Positions 9,885-18,433 of a stretch of DNA of 64,000 bases are shown one piece after another (position 1 is the stretch's first letter; every line of letters begins with the position of its first letter). The stretch covers positions 310,001 to 374,000 of the forward strand of contig NZ_MINN01000074.1 in assembly GCF_001877785.1 (NCBI RefSeq), given 5' to 3'. The notes under the pieces are model-generated. The model did no database searches. It was not told where the DNA came from and worked only from the letters and a program-made list of their open reading frames with translations. The position numbers were made by a program, and so were the translations under genes. This DNA is from Rossellomorea aquimaris (GTDB lineage: Bacteria > Bacillota > Bacilli > Bacillales > Bacillaceae_B).

Positions 9885-10242
9885 AAGCTTTTTTCTCCCT
9901 TATTCGAATAAAACCCTGAACCCATGCAGAAGTGGCTGTGAATCCTGCTAACACGCTTAGGAGGAGAATCAGGATAAGCTTCCATCCAAATTCAGAGAGG
10001 TATGGACCAAGTGCCATAGCACTTATTGATAATGGCAAGAAAAAAAATGAGAAGTACTTCAGGAAAAAGTTCGCTCCCTCAATCAATATCTTTTCTTTAA
10101 AAACTCGTGTGAATAATAGTAAAAATAGTATCATCATTCCGATGATACTTCCGGGTATTGGTATATGAAAGAAGTCAGCAATCCACTTTCCTGCTTCATT
10201 AAATAAACATAAAGTCATAATCTGTATAAGTACTCTGATCAT
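9868..10242 (-). CDS. LrgA/CidA-family holin-like protein
   Basis: 124 aa from the ATG at 10240-10242, eight bases after AGGAGC; an ATG six bases earlier sits too close to that site. Four hydrophobic segments and the motif IPIPGSIIGMMILFLLL, then FFLPLSISAM, identify the LrgA/CidA/YohJ family. It is the first gene of a two-gene operon with the LrgB-like protein, overlapping it by 17 bases. Predicted inner-membrane partner of that protein. Confidence 0.9.
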   Translation of the reverse strand: MIRVLIQIMTLCLFNEAGKWIADFFHIPIPGSIIGMMILFLLLFTRVFKEKILIEGANFFLKYFSFFFLPLSISAMALGPYLSEFGWKLILILLLSVLAGFTATSAWVQGFIRIREKKAYDSTH

Positions 10243-10344
10243 TATCATGCTCCTATCGCTTAAATGTCCCCATTAGATTTTACCATATGGCAGGGATAGA
10301 ATTAATATGGTTGTTTCATGGGAATATAAATCACTTGAAACGCG

Positions 10345-10382
10345 AAAAAGATGATCCTCCGAAAGTGCGGGGACCATCTTTT
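10345..10382 (-). terminator. Terminator downstream of the PfpI-family gene
   Basis: Minus-strand AAAGATGGTCCCCG and CGGAGGATCATCTTTTT form a bulged hairpin ending in T residues, 60-95 bases past the stop. Confidence 0.65.
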
Positions 10383-10442
10383 AATTTTATTGATTTGTTG
10401 AACTCTGTGGAGTATTGACTAAAGTCAGGACAAGATTGAAAA

Positions 10443-11099
10443 TTAAGATAGAACTTTTACGAATGCTTCAGCCGTTGCCTGACTTGATTGCGGATTCTGA
10501 CCCGTAACAAATTTACCGTCTGTTATAACATGTTCACTCCATGCTTCCGACTTTTCAAATTGCGCTCCTTGCTCGCGAAGCTTTGTTTCCAGCAGGAAGG
10601 GCATTAAAGAATCCAGACCCGTTTGCTGTTCTTCTTCGTTTGTGAATCCAGTCATGCTGATTCCGTCAACAAGGAATTTACCGTTTGATAACTTTGTCCC
10701 TGTAAATCCGGCTGGACCGTGACAAACAGCTCCGATCGCTTTATTATTTTCTGCAAAATGAGCCAAAGCATCCTTCAGTTCCGGGCTGTCGGGCAGGTCG
10801 AACATCGTTCCATGACCTCCAGGCAGGAAGATTCCATGATACTCATTTACATTCAGCTGGGAAAGGACCAGTGTTTGATCGAGTTCTTTGGTGATTCCTT
10901 TCCAAGTTTCGACATTTTCATCATCCAGACTGTTTGGGTCAAGTGGAATCCTGCCACCCTTCAAACTGGCTACATCAACTTCAAACCCTTGATTTGTAAA
11001 CTCCTCGTATGGTTCTGCAAACTCTGACAGCCATAAGCCTGTTTCATGTTCATCGTCGATTTTGCTTGCATTTGTCAATACCATTAATATCTTTTTCAT
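10443..11099 (-). CDS. DJ-1/PfpI-family protein (Hsp31-like, class I glutamine amidotransferase fold)
   Basis: 218 aa. The nucleophile elbow is AIGAVCHGPAGF (Cys about residue 133), with an upstream acidic residue in EYHGIFLPGGHGTMFDLPD, and a histidine later in the chain. This combination is that of Hsp31/YhbO-like deglycase, chaperone or glyoxalase III proteins. It may detoxify methylglyoxal or repair glycated proteins, but activity varies within the family. The ATG follows GGAGGG. Monocistronic. Confidence 0.88.
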   Translation of the reverse strand: MKKILMVLTNASKIDDEHETGLWLSEFAEPYEEFTNQGFEVDVASLKGGRIPLDPNSLDDENVETWKGITKELDQTLVLSQLNVNEYHGIFLPGGHGTMFDLPDSPELKDALAHFAENNKAIGAVCHGPAGFTGTKLSNGKFLVDGISMTGFTNEEEQQTGLDSLMPFLLETKLREQGAQFEKSEAWSEHVITDGKFVTGQNPQSSQATAEAFVKVLS

Positions 11100-11224
11100 C
11101 TATAAACCCTCCAAAAACAACTTTTCTTTGTGTACATAGTTGTTTTATCCTTTCTGACAGGAATTAAACGTGGAGGGGAGAATTCTTTCTATTTTCAATA
11201 CATAATAAAAACAGCGATGCATTA

Positions 11225-12646
11225 CTACGCATCACTGTTTTGAAGCGGTAAGCTGATTTTCACTGTTGTTCCATCCCCATAGTTTGATTCATAAGCTATG
11301 CTTCCGCTGTGATTTTCTATGATTTTGTGAGAAATCAGTAAGCCCAATCCGGTCCCTTTTTCTTTAGTTGAATAAAACGGCTCTCCTAAATGCTTAAATA
11401 CTTCTTGTGGAATGCCTTCTCCATCATCTTTTATGAGTATATGGAATTTATTTCCTTCAACAGCTGTTTCAATTTCGATACTTCCATTAACTGAAATAGC
11501 ATCTATGGCGTTTTGAATGATATTGAAAAAGACCTGCTTCATTCCATTAGGACAGCCATATAGAGATACATTTTGCTCAACCGCATTCATGGTTATGACA
11601 CCATTTTTAGTTTTTATTCCAGTTTCAACAATCGTGATAACTTCTTTCAGCAATTCCTCTATATTTAGAGAATTACGCAAAATACCCTGGGGCTTGGCAA
11701 GATATAAGAAGTCCGTAATGATTTCTTCCATTCTATTGATCTCTTTCACTACAACTTTTAAATATTCTTCGTTGTACTGTTTCTTATCATCGCATAATTG
11801 AAGGAACCCTTTAATCGGAGTAAGCGGATTCCTTATCTCGTGAGCAACTGCAGCAGCCATTTGCCCAATCACAGCAAGCTTCTCCGACTTTTTAATTTGT
11901 TCCTCAATCATACGCCGTTCCTCAATATTACGGGAGACAGACACTACATTGAGGATCCCTCTTGTTACTGGATCAAAGATAGCTTTCAGGACACTTTCAA
12001 ACCAGCTGTAATCCCCTTCACTTCCCATCACCCTATAAGTGACCTGGATGACATTGTTCGCTTCGTTTAAAGTGGTTAATAATTCTTCTATTTTCTGTTG
12101 ATCTTCCGGATGAATAATATCAAATGGGTGTCTCCCTATCAATTCATCTGGAGAGAAACCAAGTGAAGAGATAGAGGGAGATATATAAATATAAGACCCA
12201 TCAGGCTCATGAAGATTGATGATATCTGATGAATTTTCAGCAAGCAGGCGGTATTTTTCATCACTTTTTTGTTTCTTTACTTCTATTTCTTTCTTTTCTG
12301 TAATATCGATTACCTGTCCCAGTACATAGGACACCCCTTGATCTTGTATGAGAGATACATGCAAATCTCCTGTCTTTATCTCTCCTGTCCTTGTGATGAA
12401 GCGCTTCTCCATATGATACTCATGGCGGTTTCCTTCGATGACTTCCCCGAGGAATTTCATATCGACTTCATAATCTTCGGGATGGGAAAAATCCTTTAGT
12501 GAACTCCATTGCCAAGTTTCATCTTTATAACCGATAAATTGTTTGAAAGCGGGATTGACCATCACCTTCGTCTCATCTAACGTCATTACTAGCTGAGGGA
12601 TTCTTGATTGATAGAAAACTTCTTTAAACAGACTGGCTGCCAGCAA
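11225..12646 (-). CDS. PAS-domain sensor histidine kinase (sporulation kinase-like)
   Basis: 473 aa. Two PAS domains (~10-120 and ~130-250), no membrane segment, then HisKA with AVAHEIRNPLTPIKGFLQL (phosphoacceptor His ~269) and a HATPase domain with NIIQNAIDA, DDGEGIP and GTGLGLLISHKI. Cytoplasmic PAS-PAS-HK architecture with this H-box is typical of the KinA/KinC/KinE group feeding the Spo0F phosphorelay. No response regulator is adjacent, which fits an orphan kinase. The start is TTG, six bases after a GAGGCGG site; the next ATG (residue 21) would cut into the first PAS. The gene lies 28 bases after topB and is probably co-transcribed. Confidence 0.88.
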   Translation of the reverse strand: MLAASLFKEVFYQSRIPQLVMTLDETKVMVNPAFKQFIGYKDETWQWSSLKDFSHPEDYEVDMKFLGEVIEGNRHEYHMEKRFITRTGEIKTGDLHVSLIQDQGVSYVLGQVIDITEKKEIEVKKQKSDEKYRLLAENSSDIINLHEPDGSYIYISPSISSLGFSPDELIGRHPFDIIHPEDQQKIEELLTTLNEANNVIQVTYRVMGSEGDYSWFESVLKAIFDPVTRGILNVVSVSRNIEERRMIEEQIKKSEKLAVIGQMAAAVAHEIRNPLTPIKGFLQLCDDKKQYNEEYLKVVVKEINRMEEIITDFLYLAKPQGILRNSLNIEELLKEVITIVETGIKTKNGVITMNAVEQNVSLYGCPNGMKQVFFNIIQNAIDAISVNGSIEIETAVEGNKFHILIKDDGEGIPQEVFKHLGEPFYSTKEKGTGLGLLISHKIIENHSGSIAYESNYGDGTTVKISLPLQNSDA

Positions 12647-12674
12647 GATGTCACCGCCTCATTTCATTTGTCAC

Positions 12675-14837
12675 CTAGTTTACATCAAATAAAAATTGGA
12701 TCTTTTTTTGCTGAGGATCCCATCCAAGGTAAGCAGAAAATTGCTTATCCCCCTTTTTAAACCCGTCAATGCGATCTGACTTTCCGTCTTTTAACACTTT
12801 TTTGATAACAGTACCTGTAATCTTTTTGGATAGGATCGTTTTTGAAATCGTAAAGCTGCATTTTGTTTTTTGATAATTGGTGCAGCCATAAAACTTTCCT
12901 TTGTCAATGACTTTACCCCCGCACTTCAAGCAAGCGCCCAGGCTTTCTTTACTTCCCCGTTTTCCGTATTTCTCATTTTTGCGCTGTATGGATGCTGTAT
13001 CGAGATCCGCGAAACTCCACGATCCCGCTTCCTGTAACGCATTATTCACCAGGGAGTGACTCAATTTCTTCACTTGTTCCATAAACTCGGGAGCTGAAGC
13101 TTTTCCATCTCCTATTTGGTGCAGCCGCTGCTCCCACTTCGCCGTCATTTCAGCAGAGGCAAGTACGTTTTCACCTATCGCCCTGATAAGTACTTTTGCT
13201 TTATCGGTTGGATATACGATATTTTTCTGTATCGTGATATATTGACGATCTTTCAGCATGGTGATGATGCCGGCCCGTGTCGCTTCCGTCCCCAGTCCTT
13301 CCGTTTTCATCAGAACTTTCTCAAGTTCATCATTTTCAATGTACTTCCCTGCCGTTTTCATCAAGGTAATTAACTGACCTTCTGTGTATCTTTTAGGAGG
13401 CTGGGTCTTGCCTTCCTTTATATTTACTTTTTTCACCATGCCCTGATCTTCTTTATTCACAGGAGGCAGCAGAGGATCCTTCTCTTTTTCATTTTCAATG
13501 ATGATCTTTCTCCAGCCTTCCTGGAGAATCTGTTTTCCTTTTGAAATAAACTCAGCACGTCCATCGACAATTGTTACAATCGAGGTGTAATTCATGATTG
13601 CCTTCTCGTGATGAGCCGCGATAAAGCGTTTAATGATGACATCATATATCTTTCTCTCGTCAGGTGACAAAGAAGAGGGGTCGGTAACCTGTTCGGTCGG
13701 GATGATGGCATAGTGATCGGATACCTTGGCGTCATTAACAAACCTCTTGTTATTGATCAAGCTCATGTGAGGAACCGGGATCCATTGATGATAAGGTTCA
13801 AACTGCTTTAATTTGTTCAGTATATCGGGAAATGTCTCCGCCTCCCCTTTGGTTACATATTGGGAATCTGACCGGGGATAAGATACAATGCCTTTTTGAT
13901 AAAGCTTTTGAAGTATATCAAGCGTTTTCTTTGGAGAAAACTTGAACATCTTATTGATGGTTGCTTGTAATGCAGAAAGATTGAACAGCATAGGAGGTGA
14001 AAACTCTTTTCTTTCCGTTTTCACATCTTTAATCACAGCCGGTTTATCCTTACAAAATAAAGCGATTTTCCTCGCAAGTTCATCACTTTGAATTCGGCTT
14101 TCTCCTTCCTTTTGCCATGTGCCCTCATAAGAGTGTTCTCCAAACTGAAAATCAGCCTTCACTTCCCAGAAGGGTTCACTGTTGAATCGTTCGATTTCCT
14201 CATCCCGTTTTACAATAAGTGCAAGCGTAGGGGTCTGCACACGCCCAGCTGAAAACACATCCGACATTCCCTGCTGTTTCAGCAGGATACTGTAAACTCT
14301 CGAAGCATTCATACCAACCAGCCAATCGGCGCATGCACGCGAATAGGCTTCATAGTAAAGGTTGCGGAGCTCGTGTTCTTCCTTCAGATTCTTAAAGCCA
14401 TTTAGTATCGCTTTTTCCGTCAGTGAAGATATCCACAATCTTTTCATAGGTTTTTGCACGCGTGCCATAGAGATGATGTTTCGAATGATCAATTCTCCTT
14501 CGCGCCCTGCATCTCCTGCATGGATGATTTCACCTACATCATTATTTTGAAGAAGCTTTTTGATAATTCCAAACTGCTTTGCCTTTGCTCTTGACAGTTC
14601 ATATTGAAAACGAGCCGGGATGATCGGCAACTCATCAAGCGTCCATTTTTTCCATTTGCCTTCATACTTTTCGGGAGCCTGCAGTCCAAACAAATGTCCG
14701 ACTGCCCAAGTAACATATGCTCCCTCGGGAAAAATTTCATTCGGCTGAATTTCTATGTAACCTTGTTTCTTCCTATGTGGAAACGGCTTGGCTAAAGTTG
14801 CTCCTTGATCGGGTTTTTCGGCAATCACAACTTTCAT
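12675..14837 (-). CDS. topB: DNA topoisomerase III
   Basis: 720 aa from the ATG at 14835-14837, which has AGGAGA six bases upstream; the ATG 18 bases earlier lacks a site and would add MNRRHS. The Toprim domain has VVIAEKPDQG and DAGREGELI. The active-site tyrosine lies in KGIVSYPRSDSQYV. GLGTEATRAGII follows, and a C-terminal CLKCGG...CTNY...CSF zinc-ribbon/topo C-terminal repeat. It relaxes and decatenates single-stranded regions during replication and recombination. Length matches the Bacillus enzyme (727 aa). Followed closely by the kinase gene. Confidence 0.95.
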   Translation of the reverse strand: MKVVIAEKPDQGATLAKPFPHRKKQGYIEIQPNEIFPEGAYVTWAVGHLFGLQAPEKYEGKWKKWTLDELPIIPARFQYELSRAKAKQFGIIKKLLQNNDVGEIIHAGDAGREGELIIRNIISMARVQKPMKRLWISSLTEKAILNGFKNLKEEHELRNLYYEAYSRACADWLVGMNASRVYSILLKQQGMSDVFSAGRVQTPTLALIVKRDEEIERFNSEPFWEVKADFQFGEHSYEGTWQKEGESRIQSDELARKIALFCKDKPAVIKDVKTERKEFSPPMLFNLSALQATINKMFKFSPKKTLDILQKLYQKGIVSYPRSDSQYVTKGEAETFPDILNKLKQFEPYHQWIPVPHMSLINNKRFVNDAKVSDHYAIIPTEQVTDPSSLSPDERKIYDVIIKRFIAAHHEKAIMNYTSIVTIVDGRAEFISKGKQILQEGWRKIIIENEKEKDPLLPPVNKEDQGMVKKVNIKEGKTQPPKRYTEGQLITLMKTAGKYIENDELEKVLMKTEGLGTEATRAGIITMLKDRQYITIQKNIVYPTDKAKVLIRAIGENVLASAEMTAKWEQRLHQIGDGKASAPEFMEQVKKLSHSLVNNALQEAGSWSFADLDTASIQRKNEKYGKRGSKESLGACLKCGGKVIDKGKFYGCTNYQKTKCSFTISKTILSKKITGTVIKKVLKDGKSDRIDGFKKGDKQFSAYLGWDPQQKKIQFLFDVN

Positions 14838-14956
14838 CGAATGTCTCCTGTTCATCTTTATTATTTCCTCATTATAACATGTTTTTCCGAACCTTTGTTC
14901 TGAAAAATCCTAAATTCCCCCCGTCTTAAATGTATTTGACAAGAGAAAAAAATCCA

Positions 14957-15001
14957 ATAAAAAAATGGTACAGCAATATTCATTTATATTACTGCACCAC
15001 T
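14957..15001 (-). terminator. Terminator of the lipoprotein gene
   Basis: Minus-strand GGTGCAGTAATAT ... ATATTGCTGTACC (13-bp stem using two G-T pairs) followed by a T run. Confidence 0.85.
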
Positions 15002-15008
15002 CGTACCT

Positions 15009-15449
15009 TTATTGCCCTAAGTTTTCTAAGTTTCCTTTTATTTCCTGAAGCTGATTGAACGTTTTGACGACTTCAAGGCTTTGAAGCTCACTTAAGCTTA
15101 CTTCCCCTTTATCGATTTGAGTCTGAGCCTGTTCGATGCCCTGAAGTGCTTTATTGTTATAATCCGTCACCTTTGCATGAATATCTTCTGCCATTGAAGG
15201 AGGGGTAAGATTGTTTATTTCTTCTATTTCCGATTTCATGTCGTTTAGGCGTCCTTCTAGTTCAGGTAAGGCGGAACTGTTTGCAGAAGCGTTCTCCACC
15301 AGGGCAGGAAAATCATTGGCAAACTGTTCAGCTTCGTTCAAGTAATCAGTCATTTCTTCTACGTACGTTAAGCTGTTATTGGCTTCTTCTAATAATCCGC
15401 AGCCGGTAAGAAGGGATAGTGATAATAGTACTAATATAAATTTTTTCAT
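15009..15449 (-). CDS. DUF6376-like lipoprotein
   Basis: 146 aa. Signal peptide MKKFILVLLSLSLLTGC with a lipobox LLTGC (Cys 17), so lipid-anchored on the outer face of the membrane. The rest is almost entirely helical and acidic, with YVEEMTDYLNEAEQFANDFPALVENA, consistent with small Bacillus lipoproteins of unknown function. It resembles in size and layout the second lipoprotein at 43317-43784, but they share little sequence by eye. Good AGGAGAG site; monocistronic. Confidence 0.8.
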   Translation of the reverse strand: MKKFILVLLSLSLLTGCGLLEEANNSLTYVEEMTDYLNEAEQFANDFPALVENASANSSALPELEGRLNDMKSEIEEINNLTPPSMAEDIHAKVTDYNNKALQGIEQAQTQIDKGEVSLSELQSLEVVKTFNQLQEIKGNLENLGQ

Positions 15450-15551
15450 AGCTCTCTCCTTTTTAATGCTTGATAATAGTTTATACGTATGAACCGCAGA
15501 TAAGTTTCAACTTAAATCGTCTGACGCTGACTTATCATTTAAGTCGTATGA

Positions 15552-15590
15552 CAAAAAACAAAAGAAGAGCTGATATTGCACCAGCTCTCC
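15552..15590 (-). terminator. Terminator of the Xaa-Pro peptidase gene
   Basis: Minus-strand AGAGCTG ... CAGCTCT stem followed by TCTTTTGTTTTTT. Confidence 0.85.
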
Positions 15591-15595
15591 TCCTT

Positions 15596-16693
15596 TCACT
15601 CAATAATTTGAAGTTCCTTAGGGAATTTGGTTAGAGTTTCGTGACCGTCTTCTGTAATGAGTACATCATCTTCAATTCTTACTCCGCCGATTTCAGGTAC
15701 ATAGATTCCCGGTTCGATTGTATAAGTCATGCCTTTTTTTAGGATGCCGTCGTTCAAGTGGCTCATCGAAGGAAATTCATGGACGTTGATCCCAAGGCCG
15801 TGACCGATGCGGTGAGGGAAGTGATCTCCATATCCTGCTTCCATGATGATATCACGGGCAATCTGATCCAGGTCTCCAATCCTTGTGCCAGGCTTGCTCG
15901 CTTCAAGGGAAGCAAGCTCTGCTTTAAGAACAGTTTCGTATATTTCCCTTTGTTTGTCCGAAACGGATTTATAAGCAAAGGTCCTGGTGATATCAGATGT
16001 GTACCCTTCAAGGACCACTCCCAGATCGAACAGGACAAAGTCACCAGCTTTCAGCTTTCTGTCTCCGGGATTGCCGTGTGGATCGCCTGCCTTCTCACCG
16101 AACAATACCATTGTTGAGAAGGACATTTCCCTGATTCCTTTTTTCTTCAATTCATACTCGATCTTAGCCAGGACTTCCATTTCGGTTATGCCTTCCTTGA
16201 GGGCTGCTTCCCCTACCTCTACACCGAAATCCGCCATCTGGGCCGCGCGTCTCATAATCTCGATTTCTTTTTCATCTTTCACCACGCGCATGTCGTTTAA
16301 TTTATCTTCCACATTGACAACCTCTGGTTCGTTAAAGATGGATAAAAACGCTTCACTGCGCCCAAATGTCAAAACATCCTTTTCGATAGCTGCCCTATTT
16401 CCAATGGGTCCGCGTTTACTGATTGCTTGTTTAATGAAGTCCCAAGGATCCTCATGATCAGAGTAGCCGATAATCTCGCCTGACCAGCCGGCGTCCTTTG
16501 CTTGTCTGGCTTCCATTCCAGGTACCACGAAAAATGGTTCAGCATCAGGGAAAATGAATAGACCCATCAGCCTCTCATGGGGATCTGTGAGGAAATTAGT
16601 AAGATAAAAAACATTCTCCGTTGAATTGATAAAAGCAGCTTCAATATTTTCATCTTTCAGCCATTGTTGGAAAGTCTCTAATCTTTGGTGCAT
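15596..16693 (-). CDS. M24-family Xaa-Pro peptidase (YkvY/YqhT-like)
   Basis: 365 aa. An N-terminal creatinase-like domain (~1-130) precedes the M24 catalytic domain. Metal ligands: FDLGVVLEGYTSDITRTF (two Asp), HRIGHGLGINVHE (His), YTIEPGIY (Glu) and RIEDDVLIT (Glu). These enzymes release N-terminal residues ahead of proline or cleave Xaa-Pro dipeptides. Length matches Bacillus YkvY (363 aa). Cytoplasmic, no signal peptide. ATG after GGGAGG. Its upstream neighbour on the other strand is the toxin module at 16.9 kb. Confidence 0.9.
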   Translation of the reverse strand: MHQRLETFQQWLKDENIEAAFINSTENVFYLTNFLTDPHERLMGLFIFPDAEPFFVVPGMEARQAKDAGWSGEIIGYSDHEDPWDFIKQAISKRGPIGNRAAIEKDVLTFGRSEAFLSIFNEPEVVNVEDKLNDMRVVKDEKEIEIMRRAAQMADFGVEVGEAALKEGITEMEVLAKIEYELKKKGIREMSFSTMVLFGEKAGDPHGNPGDRKLKAGDFVLFDLGVVLEGYTSDITRTFAYKSVSDKQREIYETVLKAELASLEASKPGTRIGDLDQIARDIIMEAGYGDHFPHRIGHGLGINVHEFPSMSHLNDGILKKGMTYTIEPGIYVPEIGGVRIEDDVLITEDGHETLTKFPKELQIIE

Positions 16694-16887
16694 TTGTTGT
16701 TCCTCCCACTATTTCATAAGTTTATATGTAATCGTATTTAATGAGCATATTCATGCTAACATATTTTTATCTTTCCGTGAAATGTTCGCTATCAGCCGAT
16801 CAATGGGTTGTCAGAGGAGACCCTTGCGTTTTTTTGTCAAGGTGGTGCTTTTCCTACCTCTTTCCTATAATTGGCGGGAGCTTTATA

Positions 16888-16896
16888 TGATATAAT
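16888..16896 (+). promoter_or_regulatory. Extended -10 promoter of the holin-like toxin
   Basis: TGATATAAT is a TGn-TATAAT extended -10 box, 60-70 bases before the toxin start; transcription would begin near 16903. Confidence 0.65.
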
Positions 16897-16960
16897 TTTG
16901 ATACACAGCAGATGTAGGGTGGGAGTGGCCACTTCCTGGCTAAAGGAGGTGGTGCCTATA

Positions 16961-17056
16961 GTGACAACGTATGAGGCTTTAACGCTAATGATTACTTTTA
17001 GCTCTTTGATCGTCTCCATCATTGCCATTGTTATTTCGAATGACAATAAGAAATAA
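16961..17056 (+). CDS. Holin-like type I toxin peptide (TxpA/BsrG-like group)
   Basis: 31 aa, start GTG at 16961, eleven bases after the core of AAAGGAGGTGG. The product is TTYEALTLM, then a 17-residue membrane helix (ITFSSLIVSIIAIVI), then SNDNKK. The YEAL-LM head, single helix and charged tail are diagnostic of the putative holin-like toxin family seen in Bacillaceae. The mRNA has a strong extended -10 promoter, a long 3' tail to a terminator near 17183, and 8 bases near its 5' end (16916-16923) complementary to 17058-17065 just after the stop. Such long-range pairing silences translation in known type I toxin mRNAs. The antitoxin RNA would come from the minus strand downstream; I can only see weak boxes there. 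Confidence 0.78.
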   Translation: MTTYEALTLMITFSSLIVSIIAIVISNDNKK

Positions 17057-17145
17057 CCCCACCCTCGTTAAGCGCCTGAACTTGGAAGGGCAGAGTTATT
17101 TCCTTTCTTTATTGGGCCACTGCTTTCCTTGCAGTTGCTGTGTGG

Positions 17146-17183
17146 CAAGAGACATCGGCTGCAACCGGTGTCTCTTTGTTATT
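17146..17183 (+). terminator. Terminator of the toxin mRNA
   Basis: AAGAGACATCGG and CCGGTGTCTCTT form a long hairpin followed by TGTTATT on the plus strand, about 90 bases past the toxin stop. This gives a transcript of roughly 280 nt. Confidence 0.7.
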
Positions 17184-17412
17184 AGTTATGCTCTACTTTC
17201 AAGATAGTATAGAAGTTAAAGAAAATCAAGAAGTTAGAAAGAAAAGGGGTTTTTCTCCAATTGAAGAATATGTTAATGATAATATATTTTGATTGGATGT
17301 AGATATGATAAATAAAATAAGAGTATAGGTTCTTTATACCGCTAATGATTTCCGTGCAAGACTTCGCTTTCCGCGGGTAGCCCGTGAGCCTCCTCGGCAA
17401 GCCTGCGGGAAG

Positions 17413-17532
17413 AAAAGCGGAAGGGCTTTGCTCAGAGACGTGTGGCATAAGACGAATCGGCCACGAAGGCGTTCTTTGCCTTCTTGGTCGGTTTGACTTA
17501 TGACATGTGCCTCTAAGCCCTGCAGCTAGACA
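17413..17532 (+). repeat. Inner repeat B, copy 1
   Basis: Runs from AAAAGCGGAAGGGC to CCCTGCAGCTAGACA. It contains CATAAGACGAA...TTGACTTATGAC and a GGCGTTCTTTGCC core. It pairs in layout with the next copy and is imperfectly palindromic. Confidence 0.8.
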
Positions 17533-17537
17533 AATAG

Positions 17538-17658
17538 AAAAGCGGAGGCGGCTCGTTCAGCCCCGACAAGCATAAGATGAATGGACCGAGAAGGTGCTTT
17601 TTGCCTTCTTGGACCATTTAGCTTATGACCTCGAGGGGCTAGCCGCCGTAGCTAGACA
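17538..17658 (+). repeat. Inner repeat B, copy 2
   Basis: Runs from AAAAGCGGAGGCGGC to GCCGCCGTAGCTAGACA; the ends GGCGGC and GCCGCC are inverted. The core CATAAGATGAATGGACCGAGA...GGACCATTTAGCTTATGAC is a long imperfect palindrome. Same head (AAAAGCGGA), tail (GCTAGACA) and CATAAG/CTTATGAC pair as copy 1. Confidence 0.82.
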
Positions 17659-17752
17659 GGTCTCACATAAGCTACTTTTCCCGCAGAAGTCTTCGTCTTG
17701 CACTCCAATCAACCGCTGGAGCTAAAATCTAAATGTACATTGGATAAATTTA

Positions 17753-17799
17753 AAACCCGAACTAATTTGTCTAGTCTTGTGCAAATTAGTTCGGGTTTT
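17753..17799 (-). terminator. Repeat-borne hairpin acting as terminator of the DUF4064 gene
   Basis: AACCCGAACTAATTTG and CAAATTAGTTCGGGTT are a perfect 16-bp inverted repeat ending in TTTT on the minus strand, about 50 bases past the DUF4064 stop. The same hairpin with base changes lies after pbpA. Confidence 0.7.
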
Positions 17800-17847
17800 A
17801 CTTAGACTAAAACAGTTTTGTCCCAGCCTCTTCAAACAGTTTCTTGC

Positions 17848-18276
17848 CTAATATACCGTTTCACTTGGTTTCGGTTTGCGGACAAATGCCATAATTCCCG
17901 CAATCAAGAAAAGCAGGCCGGGGACAAAGCCGAACCCGATGGTTCCGACTCCAATCACCAGGGCGGCGAGAATGAACATGATGCCCGAAAGGATCGGTTT
18001 TCTATTTTTTACAATCGTCAGCACCGCAATGAGGCCAAGGATGGAAGCGATGACTCCAATCAGGATAAGGTACCATCCCATTGACTCCGCAATCCCTAAA
18101 ATAAATGACGAATCCTGGGTCGTAATTGCAGGATCGCTTTCGATCATCTTTTCCATTTCTTCCATGACCATTGGATCGTCAATACTCATATTTGTTACGA
18201 TTCCAATGATTGAAAATAAAGCTGACAAAACAATTCCGATGATTCCCATCACTACTTCTCCAGTTCTTTTAACCAT
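17848..18276 (-). CDS. DUF4064 membrane protein
   Basis: 142 aa with four hydrophobic helices (~8-30, ~65-90, ~95-118, ~120-138). An acidic extracytoplasmic loop between the first two carries DDPMVMEEMEKMIESDPAI. Size and layout match DUF4064 proteins of Bacillus, whose function is unknown. ATG follows AAGGAG. It ends into a repeat-borne hairpin. Confidence 0.82.
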   Translation of the reverse strand: MVKRTGEVVMGIIGIVLSALFSIIGIVTNMSIDDPMVMEEMEKMIESDPAITTQDSSFILGIAESMGWYLILIGVIASILGLIAVLTIVKNRKPILSGIMFILAALVIGVGTIGFGFVPGLLFLIAGIMAFVRKPKPSETVY

Positions 18277-18433
18277 TCATAACATCTCCTTCACCAATCA
18301 CTCTTTAAGATTATATTGAGAGTTCTCAAACATATCACGAATGTGATCATGCTTTCCTATGTAATTCTATCTTTTGACAAAATTCTCCTTCAACGAATCG
18401 GAAGTCCCATAATTCAGATAACTCTTTCAAAAG

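Larger units (their letters stand above)
17339..17832 (-). repeat. Composite intergenic repeat, copy 1, split by an insertion
   Basis: The outer element starts CCGCTAATGATTTCCGTGCA at 17339, runs to GCCTGCGGG at 17409, and resumes at GGTCTCAC (17659) to finish at CACTCCAATCAACCGCTGG (~17718). It is followed by a 47-base inverted repeat (17753-17799) and a CCCAGCCTCTT end (~17832). Read on the minus strand it opens GAGGCTGGGACAAAAC, a motif common in Firmicute intergenic repeats. An uninterrupted copy of the same composite lies at 38156-38395. The split copy contains about 250 extra bases holding two copies of a different repeat. No coding capacity is evident. Confidence 0.85.

Noticed and set aside
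17182..17448. 88-aa minus-strand frame over the repeat region
   Set aside because: It runs through the repeat element and has no ribosome site or homology; repeats explain it.
17339..17832. CRISPR array or insertion sequence at the repeat region
   Set aside because: Only two imperfect repeats with no regular spacers, no cas genes, and no transposase or terminal-repeat-bounded ORF.
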